Assembly (NCBI GenBank): GCA_031269135.1
Contig: JAISZP010000306.1
Span: 1 to 6,967 of the forward strand
DNA length: 6,967 bases
Source of the DNA: Deltaproteobacteria bacterium
GTDB taxonomy: Bacteria; Desulfobacterota; Desulfarculia; Adiutricales; Adiutricaceae
Direction: 5' to 3'
Positions 1 to 5,342 of this stretch are shown piece after piece. Positions within the stretch are counted from its first letter, which is position 1; each line of letters opens with the position of its first letter. Position numbers and translations under genes: made by a program. The notes beneath the pieces are model-generated. The model did no database searches. It had not been told where the DNA came from and worked only from the letters and a program-made list of their open reading frames with translations.

Positions 1-320
1 GAGCGAAATATTTGCCGTGCCCGCATTTTAAGCGTTGCGGCAGGGCATATAAAAGAAAAACCAAATCTAGGCTTCGGAAACATCGTCTCATTCCTTGGGT
101 TGTTTAGATGCTTCAAGGCAGACGCTGCCGCCGAGCATTTCAACCATCTATTTCAAGCATCAATTTCAACCATCTGTTTCAAGCGACTATTGCAACCAGC
201 CGGCGCTTCCAACTGGTTCGACCAGCTGGTTCATCTCTCTGTTTCAACTAGCTGGTTCATCTAGCCTACGCGTCCAGTCGGCGCGTCCAGCTATCGGCGA
301 TCGTCTTGGCCCATCATATT
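1..320. other. Non-coding left edge downstream of the TraB/GumN gene
   Basis: No convincing gene is visible in this stretch. The one plus-strand reading frame across it (95-340) is made of a 13-bp tandem repeat, and because 13 is not a multiple of three the repeat is read in shifting frames, which argues against coding. Positions 15-50 contain GC-rich, imperfectly self-complementary sequence (GCCGTGCCCGC against GCGGCAGGGC) without a T-run on either strand, so it is not a convincing terminator. The minus-strand TraB gene stops at 321, so this is its 3' flank. Confidence 0.6.
137..292. repeat. Degenerate 13-bp tandem repeat, 12 units in exact phase
   Basis: Stepping by 13 from position 137 gives twelve consecutive related units. 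The first three are ATTTCAACCATCT, ATTTCAAGCATCA and ATTTCAACCATCT. Later ones include GGTTCGACCAGCT (215), GTTTCAACTAGCT (241) and GGCGCGTCCAGCT (280). The approximate consensus is GKTTCAACCAGCT. Units drift in sequence but I see no insertion or deletion between them. The array ends 28 bp beyond the stop codon of the minus-strand TraB gene. It resembles a slippage-generated minisatellite. A role in 3' mRNA structure is possible, because many units contain CCAGCT or AGCTGG self-complementary cores, but this is inference. Confidence 0.85.
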
Positions 321-1244
321 TTAAAGCTGCGTCACCTTAAAGCCGTTTTTCTCAAACATGGCCACCAACCCCTTAGGTCCCACCAAATGCGCGCTCCCGA
401 CCACAACAAAGGAAACTTCATCGTTTATGCGGAAAAAAGGCTGGAGTCTTTCATACATCGTTTCATTTCGTTTATAGATGATCTTATCCAATAGCGCGAA
501 CCATTCCGGATGCTCATCATAGGCCTGAAAATAAAGTTCCTCGAAAGCCTGGGCGTCGCCGCCGGACCATATGTCCAGCAACTCGTCCATCGCTCCTGAT
601 TTTAATTTCTCATACTCGACAAGGGTTGATTTAAGAAATATCAGCGATTCTTCTTCGGTAAGAGAAGAAACAAACGAAAATTGTTCGTATACCGACTCGA
701 GTTCATGGATCTTCATGCCTTTGGCTTTGGCCAGTTTAAGAAAGTGGATGTCTACCCCTAGTTTCGCGTCGAAACCAAGGGACTCAAGAAACATCATCTC
801 CAGCATCATGGCCAAATACCAGGGTTTTGGCCGAACTTGATCTATGAAAACTTCAAATAGATTGAGCTTTCCCAATACGTCCTTCAGCTCGGCTGTGGTC
901 TCGGCGTCTAGCCGCTCCCAAAGGCCGACGTCTTGGTCCGGCGGATATGTGCCTTTCTCGGTAAGTTCCTTGGCGATCGTCAGCTGAGTCATGGTGTCGA
1001 CGTCGACGTTGGCTTCGACCACTAAACGCTTTGAGCGCCCAAAGGCGTCTAGGATGGTTTGATTTAAAGGGTAGATCTCCGGCTTGGCCAGATGAATGGA
1101 ACCCAAGAGATATATTTGGTGACCGTTGTTGTCCTCTATCGACCATAAAAAAGAAGCCTTGACCGGGGTGGCGGTTATGGCCAGCGCCGACAATAAAACA
1201 AATGCCAAAAAGAAAAATAAGGTGCGACTTTTTTGTAAAAACAT
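321..1244 (-). CDS. TraB/GumN-family secreted protein
   Basis: This is a 307-residue protein of the TraB/PrgY/GumN (TIKI-like) superfamily, whose animal members are metal-dependent proteases; the function of most bacterial members is unproven. Residues 1-30 form a signal peptide: a short basic start (MFLQKSR), a hydrophobic core (about 9-25) and a probable cleavage site after V-K-A at 28-30. The mature part opens with the family's first GxxH motif, GSIH (48-51), followed by E77 in VVEANVD. KPW (140-142), LGVD (162-165) and ELES (181-184) follow. The closing motifs are KRNETM (258-263) and the second GxxH, GSAH (283-286). The length is normal and both GxxH motifs are intact, so it appears full length. 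The ATG at 1244 has an AGGA box (TCCT at 1252-1255 on the plus strand) 7 nt upstream and places the signal peptide at the very N-terminus. It is probably periplasmic or lipid-free outer-surface exported; its substrate cannot be told. It is divergent from the DUF3786 gene and has its own promoter. Confidence 0.9.
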   Translation of the reverse strand: MFLQKSRTLFFFLAFVLLSALAITATPVKASFLWSIEDNNGHQIYLLGSIHLAKPEIYPLNQTILDAFGRSKRLVVEANVDVDTMTQLTIAKELTEKGTYPPDQDVGLWERLDAETTAELKDVLGKLNLFEVFIDQVRPKPWYLAMMLEMMFLESLGFDAKLGVDIHFLKLAKAKGMKIHELESVYEQFSFVSSLTEEESLIFLKSTLVEYEKLKSGAMDELLDIWSGGDAQAFEELYFQAYDEHPEWFALLDKIIYKRNETMYERLQPFFRINDEVSFVVVGSAHLVGPKGLVAMFEKNGFKVTQL

Positions 1245-1278
1245 ATTGGCGTCCTATTGGAGCGAATGTTGTCCATCG

Positions 1279-1384
1279 GTCGGCGCTTGGCCGAAACCTC
1301 AAGCGCCGACGAGCGCGTTCAGCGAGAAAACCTATTTTAGGGGAAGTCGCCTTCCAAACAAAATCTCTTCAACCTCTCAGAGAT
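1279..1384 (-). promoter_or_regulatory. Hairpin-rich 5' leader of the TraB/GumN gene
   Basis: On the minus strand the predicted leader folds into three successive simple stem-loops. The first is a 6-bp stem pairing 1379-1384 with 1363-1368 around a 10-nt loop. The second is a 5-bp stem (1351-1355 with 1342-1346) closed by GCGA, a GNRA-type tetraloop when read as RNA from the minus strand. The third is a perfect 11-bp stem (1300-1310 with 1279-1289; plus-strand arm GTCGGCGCTTG) with a 10-nt loop. None is followed by a U-run, so a terminator is not suggested. The last hairpin ends about 24 nt before the AGGA ribosome-binding site. The pairing is seen directly; a regulatory role is inference, and it matches no riboswitch class I recognise. 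Confidence 0.4.
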
Positions 1385-1390
1385 ATTGAA

Positions 1391-1419
1391 ATTATACCAG
1401 GCTAGTTTTGTCAAAACAA
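1391..1419 (-). promoter_or_regulatory. Sigma-70-type extended -10 promoter for the TraB/GumN gene
   Basis: Read on the minus strand, 1396-1391 is a perfect TATAAT preceded by TGG, which makes an extended -10 element. With a 17-bp spacer the -35 is TTGTTT (1419-1414), matching the TTG half of the consensus. A perfect TTGACA also lies at 1414-1409, but it is only 12 bp from the -10, too close for a standard sigma-70 promoter. Transcription would start near 1384, giving a leader of about 140 nt. Confidence 0.55.
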
Positions 1420-1574
1420 ATGCTTCACAGCCGCTCGGCATCCGCGCTTTTAACGACCGGCGATTTTAAGAGCGCTTCAGCTCGATTTTCGCTTCCGCTT
1501 TAAGTCGGCTAATAAAATGGGCGCTGATGGAAGCGTTGACGCCGGCGAAGAATTCCTGCCGCCGCCACTCTTTT

Positions 1575-1603
1575 TTGGCCTTTAGGGCTTAGTGTGTTAT
1601 CAT
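1575..1603 (+). promoter_or_regulatory. Sigma-70-type promoter for the DUF3786 gene
   Basis: TTGGCC (1575-1580, 4 of 6 to the -35 consensus) lies 17 bp upstream of TATCAT (1598-1603, 5 of 6 to the -10 consensus), which is preceded by TGT at 1595-1597 as in an extended -10. The start would be near 1610, leaving a leader of about 80 nt before the GTG at 1691. No operator is recognisable. The rest of the 1420-1690 spacer shows no gene. Confidence 0.5.
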
Positions 1604-1690
1604 TTTCAAGGTTCTCTTCGAGCCGACATCCGGTACGACCGGCCAGATTCCGCTAAACACAAGGCCATTGCCGCTTTTTAGGAGAAACAA

Positions 1691-2314
1691 GTGCGCACGG
1701 ACGACTATAAAAACGCGATAAAGTTGGCGGCGCAGGATCTTTGCGGACGCAATCCTCAACAGCTTTCCGAATTAGCCGGCGCCGACTTCGACGGACAAGC
1801 GCTGAGCTTTTTGTTCCTAAACCGACAGGTGAAGGTTTCCGCCGATTCTTTTACCGTCAGTTGGGCCGACCAAGCCGAAAACGAGGAATTTCCTTTAACC
1901 GACGCTGTTTTGGTCCTCCACTACCTTCAAGGAGCCAACGGCTTGAAGCCTACCGGAACCCTCGAAGCATACCGCCAAATACCCGGCGGAGAATTTTACG
2001 CCGCCGCCTTTCGTAAACGGGCGGAATTGCCGCTTATCGGGACCTTCGGTCGAAAAGCCGGATTATTGACCAAAGCCGCTCAAGCCTTCGGCGGGCTGAT
2101 TAAGGAGGGCTTGGGCGACGAGGCCGCCATCTTTAGGGTCTTTCCCAATATGGACATCCTTACGATGATCCATTTGGGCGACGAAGAATTCGAAGCCGAC
2201 GGTCAGGTGTTGTTCGATAAATCAGTGGGCCTGGGCCTCAGCATCGAAGATGTTTCTTGGCTGGGTTCCACTCTAGTCTACCGACTGATGGGCGCCGCTA
2301 AAAAATTGGCTTAA
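1691..2314 (+). CDS. DUF3786 domain-containing protein
   Basis: This is a 207-residue soluble protein with no signal peptide or membrane segment. It reads as a DUF3786 family member along its length. Recognisable blocks are LVLHYLQ (74-80), the RQIPGGEFY...AFRKR block (95-110), IGTFG (116-120), an acidic GDEEFEADGQVLFD block (163-176) and the closing LSIEDVSWLG (183-192). The function of this family is unknown. It occurs mainly in strict anaerobes, and my recollection that it travels with corrinoid and carbon monoxide dehydrogenase genes agrees with cooC lying downstream here, but that link is inference. Only one cysteine (C18) is present, so the protein alone does not look like an iron-sulphur binder. 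The start is GTG at 1691, with AGGAG at 1680-1684 and a 6-nt spacer; no upstream in-frame alternative looks better. It is a single gene with its own promoter, and 448 bp of AT-rich spacer separates it from cooC. Confidence 0.85.
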   Translation: MRTDDYKNAIKLAAQDLCGRNPQQLSELAGADFDGQALSFLFLNRQVKVSADSFTVSWADQAENEEFPLTDAVLVLHYLQGANGLKPTGTLEAYRQIPGGEFYAAAFRKRAELPLIGTFGRKAGLLTKAAQAFGGLIKEGLGDEAAIFRVFPNMDILTMIHLGDEEFEADGQVLFDKSVGLGLSIEDVSWLGSTLVYRLMGAAKKLA

Positions 2315-2329
2315 AGCTTGCCTAAAACT

Positions 2330-2378
2330 AAAACACTAAAATACTAAAAAATCATAAAACTTGAAACCCTAAATCCAT
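2330..2378. repeat. A-rich degenerate repeat of about 8 bp
   Basis: Units such as AAAACACT (2330), AAAATACT (2338), AAAAAATC (2346), AAAACTTG (2356) and AAATCCAT (2371) follow one another with a period close to 8 bp, though with small shifts. CCCTAAA occurs at 2368 and again near 2388. The repeat begins 15 bp after the DUF3786 stop. It is less regular than the other arrays in the window. Confidence 0.5.
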
Positions 2379-2424
2379 AAAATAAAGCCCTAAACCAGCC
2401 CATTTTTCGTTGAGCGGCCAAAAG

Positions 2425-2440
2425 GGCGAATATTATCGCC
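2425..2440 (+). terminator. Weak candidate terminator hairpin after the DUF3786 gene
   Basis: GGCGA (2425-2429) pairs with TCGCC (2436-2440) around a 6-nt loop. The sequence beyond is T-rich (2450-2475), but the T-run does not start directly at the stem base, so this is a poor intrinsic terminator. It lies 110 bp after the DUF3786 stop. Confidence 0.25.
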
Positions 2441-2486
2441 TAATTCGGAATTTTATTTCTTTTAGATTTTTTTAGTAAAAACTACA

Positions 2487-2506
2487 CTGTTTTTATAAAA
2501 AAACAG
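2487..2506. repeat. 8-bp AT palindrome with 4-nt loop
   Basis: CTGTTTTT (2487-2494) is the exact reverse complement of AAAAACAG (2499-2506), with ATAA between. It could be a weak hairpin, or a two-fold binding site for a regulator. It lies about 255 bp upstream of the cooC start, too far for a simple operator. An eight-T run occurs at 2523-2530. Confidence 0.4.
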
Positions 2507-2569
2507 CTCCTTAAAAACTTGCTTTTTTTTCGTTAGGCACTATCTTTAAATTAGAACTTTTAACCGCCA

Positions 2570-2644
2570 GCTCTTTGGCCGGCATTTCTCCATAAGGTTT
2601 TTCTCTATAAGACTTTTCTATTGAAGCCCTTTCTCTTGCAGGCT
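2570..2644. repeat. 15-bp tandem repeat, 4-5 units in phase, upstream of cooC
   Basis: Four units in exact 15-bp phase start at 2585: TTTCTCCATAAGGTT, TTTCTCTATAAGACT, TTTCTATTGAAGCCC and TTTCTCTTGCAGGCT. A fifth, more diverged unit (GCTCTTTGGCCGGCA, about 9 of 15 to the last one) precedes them at 2570. A 15-bp period could be coding, but I see no start codon with a ribosome-binding site or gene-like frame here. The array ends about 120 bp before the cooC start. Confidence 0.75.
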
Positions 2645-2762
2645 TTAAACTCGGATATGACAGCAAAAACTTGTAAATAATTTATTAAAAGGCTAAATAT
2701 GGCCTGATTTTTCTCGACCTAATCGTCGAGCGGACGCAAATCCGTTTTTTTTGGAGTTTTTA

Positions 2763-3524
2763 ATGAAATTAGCGATATCAGGCAAAGGCGGCGTCGGCAA
2801 GACCACTTTAGCCGCGACGCTGGCTTATATTTTTAAGGAAAACGGCGCTAAAGTTTTGGCCATCGACGCCGATCCCGACGCCAATTTAGCTGGGGCTTTA
2901 GGTTTTGTCGACCTCAAAGGTCTAACGCCGATCTCGGAGATGAAGGAATTGGTCGCCGAAAGAACCGGAAGCGACCCAGGCACCTACGGAACCTTTTTTT
3001 CCATAAACCCCAAGGTGGACGATCTGCCGGACGCCATGGCCAAAGAGATAAACGGGATCAAGTTCATGACCCTCGGAGGCGTGAAAAAAGGCGGAGGAGG
3101 GTGCATCTGCCCAGAGAGCGTCCTTTTGAAAAGCTTGGTCATGAACCTGGTTCTGGCTAGAAATGAAGTGGTGATCTTAGACATGGAAGCGGGTTTGGAG
3201 CACCTGGGAAGAGCCACCAGTACGGGAGTCAACGCCCTGATCGTCGTCGCCGAGCCGGGACAGCGCTCGCTGGAGACGGTGAGAGTGGTCAAGAAACTCT
3301 GCGCGGACCTCGCGATCAAAAGAGTGGCGGTCGTCGGCAACAAAGTCCGCAACCAAAGCGACATCGATTTCATCACCCAAAACGTCGATGGACTGGAAGT
3401 ATTGGGATTCATTCCCTTCTCCGACTCCATCATCGACGCCGACCGTAACGGTCAAGCCGTTTACTTCAATAGTCCCGAAGCGGTGGAAGCCGTTAAGGGC
3501 GTTTATGCGAAATTGGTTCGCTGA
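2763..3524 (+). CDS. cooC: CooC-type carbon monoxide dehydrogenase maturation ATPase
   Basis: This is a 253-residue P-loop ATPase of the SIMIBI/MinD class, of the CooC type that drives nickel insertion into the active site of carbon monoxide dehydrogenase in the cytoplasm. It starts with the deviant Walker A motif GKGGVGKTT (7-15, with the signature K8), then IDADPDAN (34-41). GGGCICPES (111-119) carries the CxC motif, C114 and C116, that binds metal at the dimer interface in characterised CooC. LDMEAGLEHLGR (139-150) is diagnostic of CooC as against MinD or NifH. Switch and base-recognition segments follow (VAEPGQRS, VVGNKVRN). The length matches the family. I chose the ATG at 2763, which has GGAG at 2753-2756 with a 6-nt spacer; the TTG at 2751 would put that site inside the gene. 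It is followed 2 bp later by the dGTPase-like gene. No carbon monoxide dehydrogenase or acetyl-CoA synthase subunit is in the window, so the client enzyme must be encoded elsewhere. Confidence 0.93.
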   Translation: MKLAISGKGGVGKTTLAATLAYIFKENGAKVLAIDADPDANLAGALGFVDLKGLTPISEMKELVAERTGSDPGTYGTFFSINPKVDDLPDAMAKEINGIKFMTLGGVKKGGGGCICPESVLLKSLVMNLVLARNEVVILDMEAGLEHLGRATSTGVNALIVVAEPGQRSLETVRVVKKLCADLAIKRVAVVGNKVRNQSDIDFITQNVDGLEVLGFIPFSDSIIDADRNGQAVYFNSPEAVEAVKGVYAKLVR

Positions 3525-3526
3525 AG

Positions 3527-4708
3527 ATGTCGATCGTCTCTCCTTTTGATATAGGCTCAGCTATAGACGGCGGTCACAGCCTTCTAAAAAAGAGCGTTCA
3601 AAAAGAGGAATTGAAAGCTGTAAGCTTGCGCCGAAAGCCTTTGACGCAGCGCGATCTTACCGACATGCGCCCTGTATTCGCCGTCGACGTCGACAGAATA
3701 CTTCACTCGAAGACTTATTCCAGATACATCGACAAAACCCAGGTCTTTTACCTGCTGAAAAACGACCATATCACCCGCCGGGTCCTGCACGTTCAAATCG
3801 TCTCCCGCATCGCCAGGACCATCGGCCAATACCTCAATCTCGATCTCGACCTGATAGAAGCGGCCTCTCTCGGTCACGACCTCGGCCATGCCCCTTTCGG
3901 GCACGACGGAGAGATGTTTCTATCAGAGCTCTGTCGACAGGCCGGCATCGAGCCCTTTGTCCACGCGGTCATGAGCCTTAGGTTTTTGGAGCGGCTCGAA
4001 AAGAAAGGCCAGGGCCTGAACTTGACTCTAGGCGTCTTGGACGCCATATTGTGCCATGACGGCGAATCGGACTTCTCCACCTTGACGGCGGATGATTGTC
4101 GCCCCACCTTCGAAGAATTGGATAGACGCATCGCCCTCCGACTCGAAGACCCTAACGCCATGGTGCAGCCCATGACCAGAGAGGGCTGCCTGGTGCGGCT
4201 GTGCGACACCATAAGTTACGTGGGAAGGGATCTTGAGGACGCCATCGAGATTGGCCTAATCGAGCGCAGGGTTCTTCCAAAAGACGTCGCCGCCGTCTTG
4301 GGAAGCACTAACGGAGAAATAGTCTACCGGCTGGTGCAAGATCTGATCAAACACAGCCTGCAAGATCCCGACAAAGTCGCTTTCTCTCCCGAAATCGCCG
4401 GGGCCCTGATCGAACTTAAAAATTTCAACCGCGAACACATCTATTTCAATCCTAAAATCAAAACTCAGGCGCCTAAGCTTCAAAGGCTGTATTCTCTTTT
4501 ATTCGAGGCCTTAGTCGAGGACTTCGCCGACGGCCCCAAATTGGAACAAACCAAGCGCTTTCTCGAACCGATGGATTCCGAGTACCTCGCCCAAGTGAAA
4601 CCCGAAGAAAAGACCCGTGATTTTATCGCCGGCATGACCGATGATTACTTTCTTCGCTTAGCTTCCATCATCTTGATCCCCGAATCCAACACCGATTTTT
4701 TCAGCTGA
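3527..4708 (+). CDS. HD-domain dGTPase-like triphosphohydrolase (dgt-like)
   Basis: This is a 393-residue HD-superfamily protein resembling deoxyguanosine triphosphate triphosphohydrolases, which cleave dNTPs to deoxynucleoside and triphosphate. The N-terminal FAVDVDRILHSKTYSRYIDKTQVF block (51-74) is the family's nucleotide-binding signature. The metal-binding HD residues are all visible: H88 (in RRVLH), H117-D118 (in SLGHDLGHAPFGHDGE, 115-129) and D227 (in RLCDTISYVGRD). H121, H126 and E129 sit where the family has further catalytic residues. The protein is cytosolic, with no signal peptide or membrane segment. Its length is within the family range. It starts 2 nt after the cooC stop and has only a weak ribosome-binding site (TGAAG overlapping that stop), so translation is probably coupled to cooC. 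A dGTPase next to a nickel-insertion ATPase has no obvious metabolic logic. The substrate (dGTP or several dNTPs) cannot be read from the sequence. Confidence 0.88.
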   Translation: MSIVSPFDIGSAIDGGHSLLKKSVQKEELKAVSLRRKPLTQRDLTDMRPVFAVDVDRILHSKTYSRYIDKTQVFYLLKNDHITRRVLHVQIVSRIARTIGQYLNLDLDLIEAASLGHDLGHAPFGHDGEMFLSELCRQAGIEPFVHAVMSLRFLERLEKKGQGLNLTLGVLDAILCHDGESDFSTLTADDCRPTFEELDRRIALRLEDPNAMVQPMTREGCLVRLCDTISYVGRDLEDAIEIGLIERRVLPKDVAAVLGSTNGEIVYRLVQDLIKHSLQDPDKVAFSPEIAGALIELKNFNREHIYFNPKIKTQAPKLQRLYSLLFEALVEDFADGPKLEQTKRFLEPMDSEYLAQVKPEEKTRDFIAGMTDDYFLRLASIILIPESNTDFFS

Positions 4709-4713
4709 AAGTC

Positions 4714-4725
4714 GCCCGAACCTGA
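4714..4725 (+). repeat. Left copy of the 12-bp direct repeat bounding the AT-rich island
   Basis: GCCCGAACCTGA occurs here and again, perfectly, at 5234-5245. The bases outside the 12-mer differ between the two copies on both sides. This copy starts 6 bp after the stop of the dGTPase-like gene. The right copy belongs to the 14-bp array before kdsA, so this left copy looks like a stranded unit of that array. Confidence 0.75.
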
Positions 4726-4755
4726 AAGCTAACATTAAAAATTATGCTGGATATG

Positions 4756-4786
4756 TAGTTAACGGTTTTATATTAAGATAGTTAAC
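4756..4786. promoter_or_regulatory. Paired TAGTTAAC boxes upstream of the small island ORF
   Basis: TAGTTAAC occurs at 4756-4763 and 4779-4786, 23 bp start to start (about two helical turns), just before the small ORF at 4809. Each contains the palindrome GTTAAC. The spacing and position fit a two-site operator, possibly for the small ORF's own product, but that is inference. A promoter here is not clear: TAAGAT at 4774-4779 is a 4-of-6 match to a -10 and lacks a good -35. Confidence 0.35.
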
Positions 4787-4808
4787 ATATTTAGTGAGAT
4801 TCAATATT

Positions 4809-5000
4809 ATGACAAATAAAAAGATTCATTTGACTGCAAATGATCCTGAATCAATTAAAATTAATAATAATTTAAGAATTACTAAAAAAGCAAGGGAATT
4901 GATTACAGAAGAAACATTTTTAAAACTGAAAAATGACAAGAGTGCAGGTGGTTTAGTTATGACACCAAAAGAATTTAAAAACTGGTTAGATAAATTATAA
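4809..5000 (+). CDS. Small hypothetical protein in the AT-rich island
   Basis: I do not recognise this 63-residue protein. It is hydrophilic, rich in Lys, Asn, Thr and Ile, and has no signal peptide or membrane segment. The second half, from ITKKARELITEETF to PKEFKNWLDKL, looks helical, and the size and composition would suit a small DNA-binding protein or antitoxin; no family motif confirms that. Codons are strongly A/T-ending, unlike the neighbouring genes, suggesting acquisition from elsewhere. I chose ATG at 4809. An in-frame GTG at 4794 would add five residues, but neither start has a strong ribosome-binding site (GTGAG at 4794-4798 lies 10 nt before the ATG). It may be a live gene or a remnant. 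Confidence 0.45.
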   Translation: MTNKKIHLTANDPESIKINNNLRITKKARELITEETFLKLKNDKSAGGLVMTPKEFKNWLDKL

Positions 5001-5245
5001 AACTAATACCTTTAAGTTCTAAAAGAGGAGTATTACTTATAGGTAAATCAGATGTATTCATTAATTATTTAGCTGGCATAGATATCTTAAGCAATACTAA
5101 AGATAAATAAAACCATAAAAAACGGAAAAGAGTTAAAAATAAATTAAAACATATTATAACCTTATTTCAAAATGATAAATCAATTGAAGGCGAAAAACCA
5201 TTAGTAGGAGATTTATATTGCCAGAGCATGATTGCCCGAACCTGA
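4994..5245 (+). pseudogene. Broken reading frame after the small ORF, possible RelE/YafQ-like toxin remnant
   Basis: The frame shifted by one from the small ORF stays open from 4994, apart from a single TAA at 5108-5110, and ends at the TGA at 5243. Before the stop it reads KRGVLLIGKSDVFINYLAG and similar. After it the reading contains LKHIITLFQNDKSIEG followed by EKPLVGDLY (about 5144-5218). That second stretch resembles, by eye, the helix-turn-GDY region of YafQ/RelE-type mRNA interferase toxins, a few residues shorter. GAGGAG at 5025-5030 is an apparent ribosome-binding site, but no ATG, GTG or TTG follows at a useful distance. The C-terminal part, with the catalytic residues of such toxins, is missing because the frame runs into the 14-bp repeat. 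The broken frame is seen; the toxin identity is a weak inference. Confidence 0.3.
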
Positions 5246-5340
5246 TTGCCTGTAACTAATCGACCGAGGCTGATTGCCGGAACCTTATTGACTGAGACTG
5301 ATTGCTTGCGACTGATCGACTGCGCCTGAGCGGTCGCGAC
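5229..5340. repeat. 14-bp tandem repeat, 8 units in exact phase, upstream of kdsA
   Basis: Stepping by 14 from 5229 gives eight related units, for example TGATTGCCCGAACC (5229), TGATTGCCTGTAAC (5243), TGATTGCCGGAACC (5271), TGATTGCTTGCGAC (5299) and TGATCGACTGCGCC (5313). The approximate consensus is TGATTGCCYGNRAC. Spacing is exact while the sequence drifts. Many units start with TGA, so stops recur in rotating frames, and the array is not coding. It ends 2 bp before the kdsA ribosome-binding site, and TGAAAGGATAATCG (5341-5354) may be a decayed ninth unit. Confidence 0.88.
5234..5245 (+). repeat. Right copy of the 12-bp direct repeat bounding the AT-rich island
   Basis: This is GCCCGAACCTGA, identical to 4714-4725. 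It spans the junction of units one and two of the 14-bp array. Confidence 0.75.
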
Positions 5341-5342
5341 TG

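Larger units (their letters stand above)
2315..2762. other. AT-rich intergenic spacer between the DUF3786 gene and cooC
   Basis: I see no gene on either strand. The spacer holds an A-rich repeat of about 8 bp, a GC hairpin, an AT palindrome and a 15-bp tandem repeat, each listed separately. A possible cooC promoter near 2657-2700 has an ATGACA box (2657-2662, 5 of 6 to the -35), but no good -10 at the right distance, so I do not annotate it as a promoter. Confidence 0.6.
4726..5233. mobile_element. AT-rich island of uncertain origin between two 12-bp direct repeats
   Basis: These roughly 508 bp are far richer in A and T than the flanking genes, and the change is abrupt at both ends (about 4735 and 5218). 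The island holds a 63-codon unknown ORF and a broken second frame. The perfect 12-bp direct repeat at its borders is what a target-site duplication, or recombination between two array units, would leave. Imperfect inverted ends are visible: AATTATGCTGGATAT from 4740, against AATCATGCTCTGGCAATAT reading back from 5233 with small gaps. I see no transposase, integrase or tRNA gene, so calling it mobile is a hypothesis. It could equally be a relic of a larger transferred segment. Confidence 0.4.

Noticed and set aside
137..292. CRISPR array
   Set aside because: Units of 13 bp abut each other with no spacers; the same reasoning applies to the 14- and 15-bp arrays.
95..340. 81-codon plus-strand frame at the left edge
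   Set aside because: It is built from the 13-bp array read in shifting frames, lacks a ribosome-binding site and overlaps the 3' end of the TraB gene.
853..1302. 149-codon minus-strand frame overlapping the TraB/GumN gene
   Set aside because: It is a shifted-frame shadow: Arg/His-rich low-quality protein with no family features, while the TraB frame has all its motifs.
1409..1414. Perfect TTGACA as the -35 of the TraB promoter
   Set aside because: It is only 12 bp from the TATAAT; sigma-70 spacing needs about 16-18 bp.
2751..2762. TTG at 2751 as the start of cooC
   Set aside because: It would place the GGAG ribosome-binding site inside the gene; the ATG at 2763 has that site 6 nt upstream and matches the family's N-terminus.
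4698..4709. TTTCAGCTGAAA palindrome as a terminator of the dGTPase-like gene
   Set aside because: It overlaps the stop codon, has no loop and no T-run after it.
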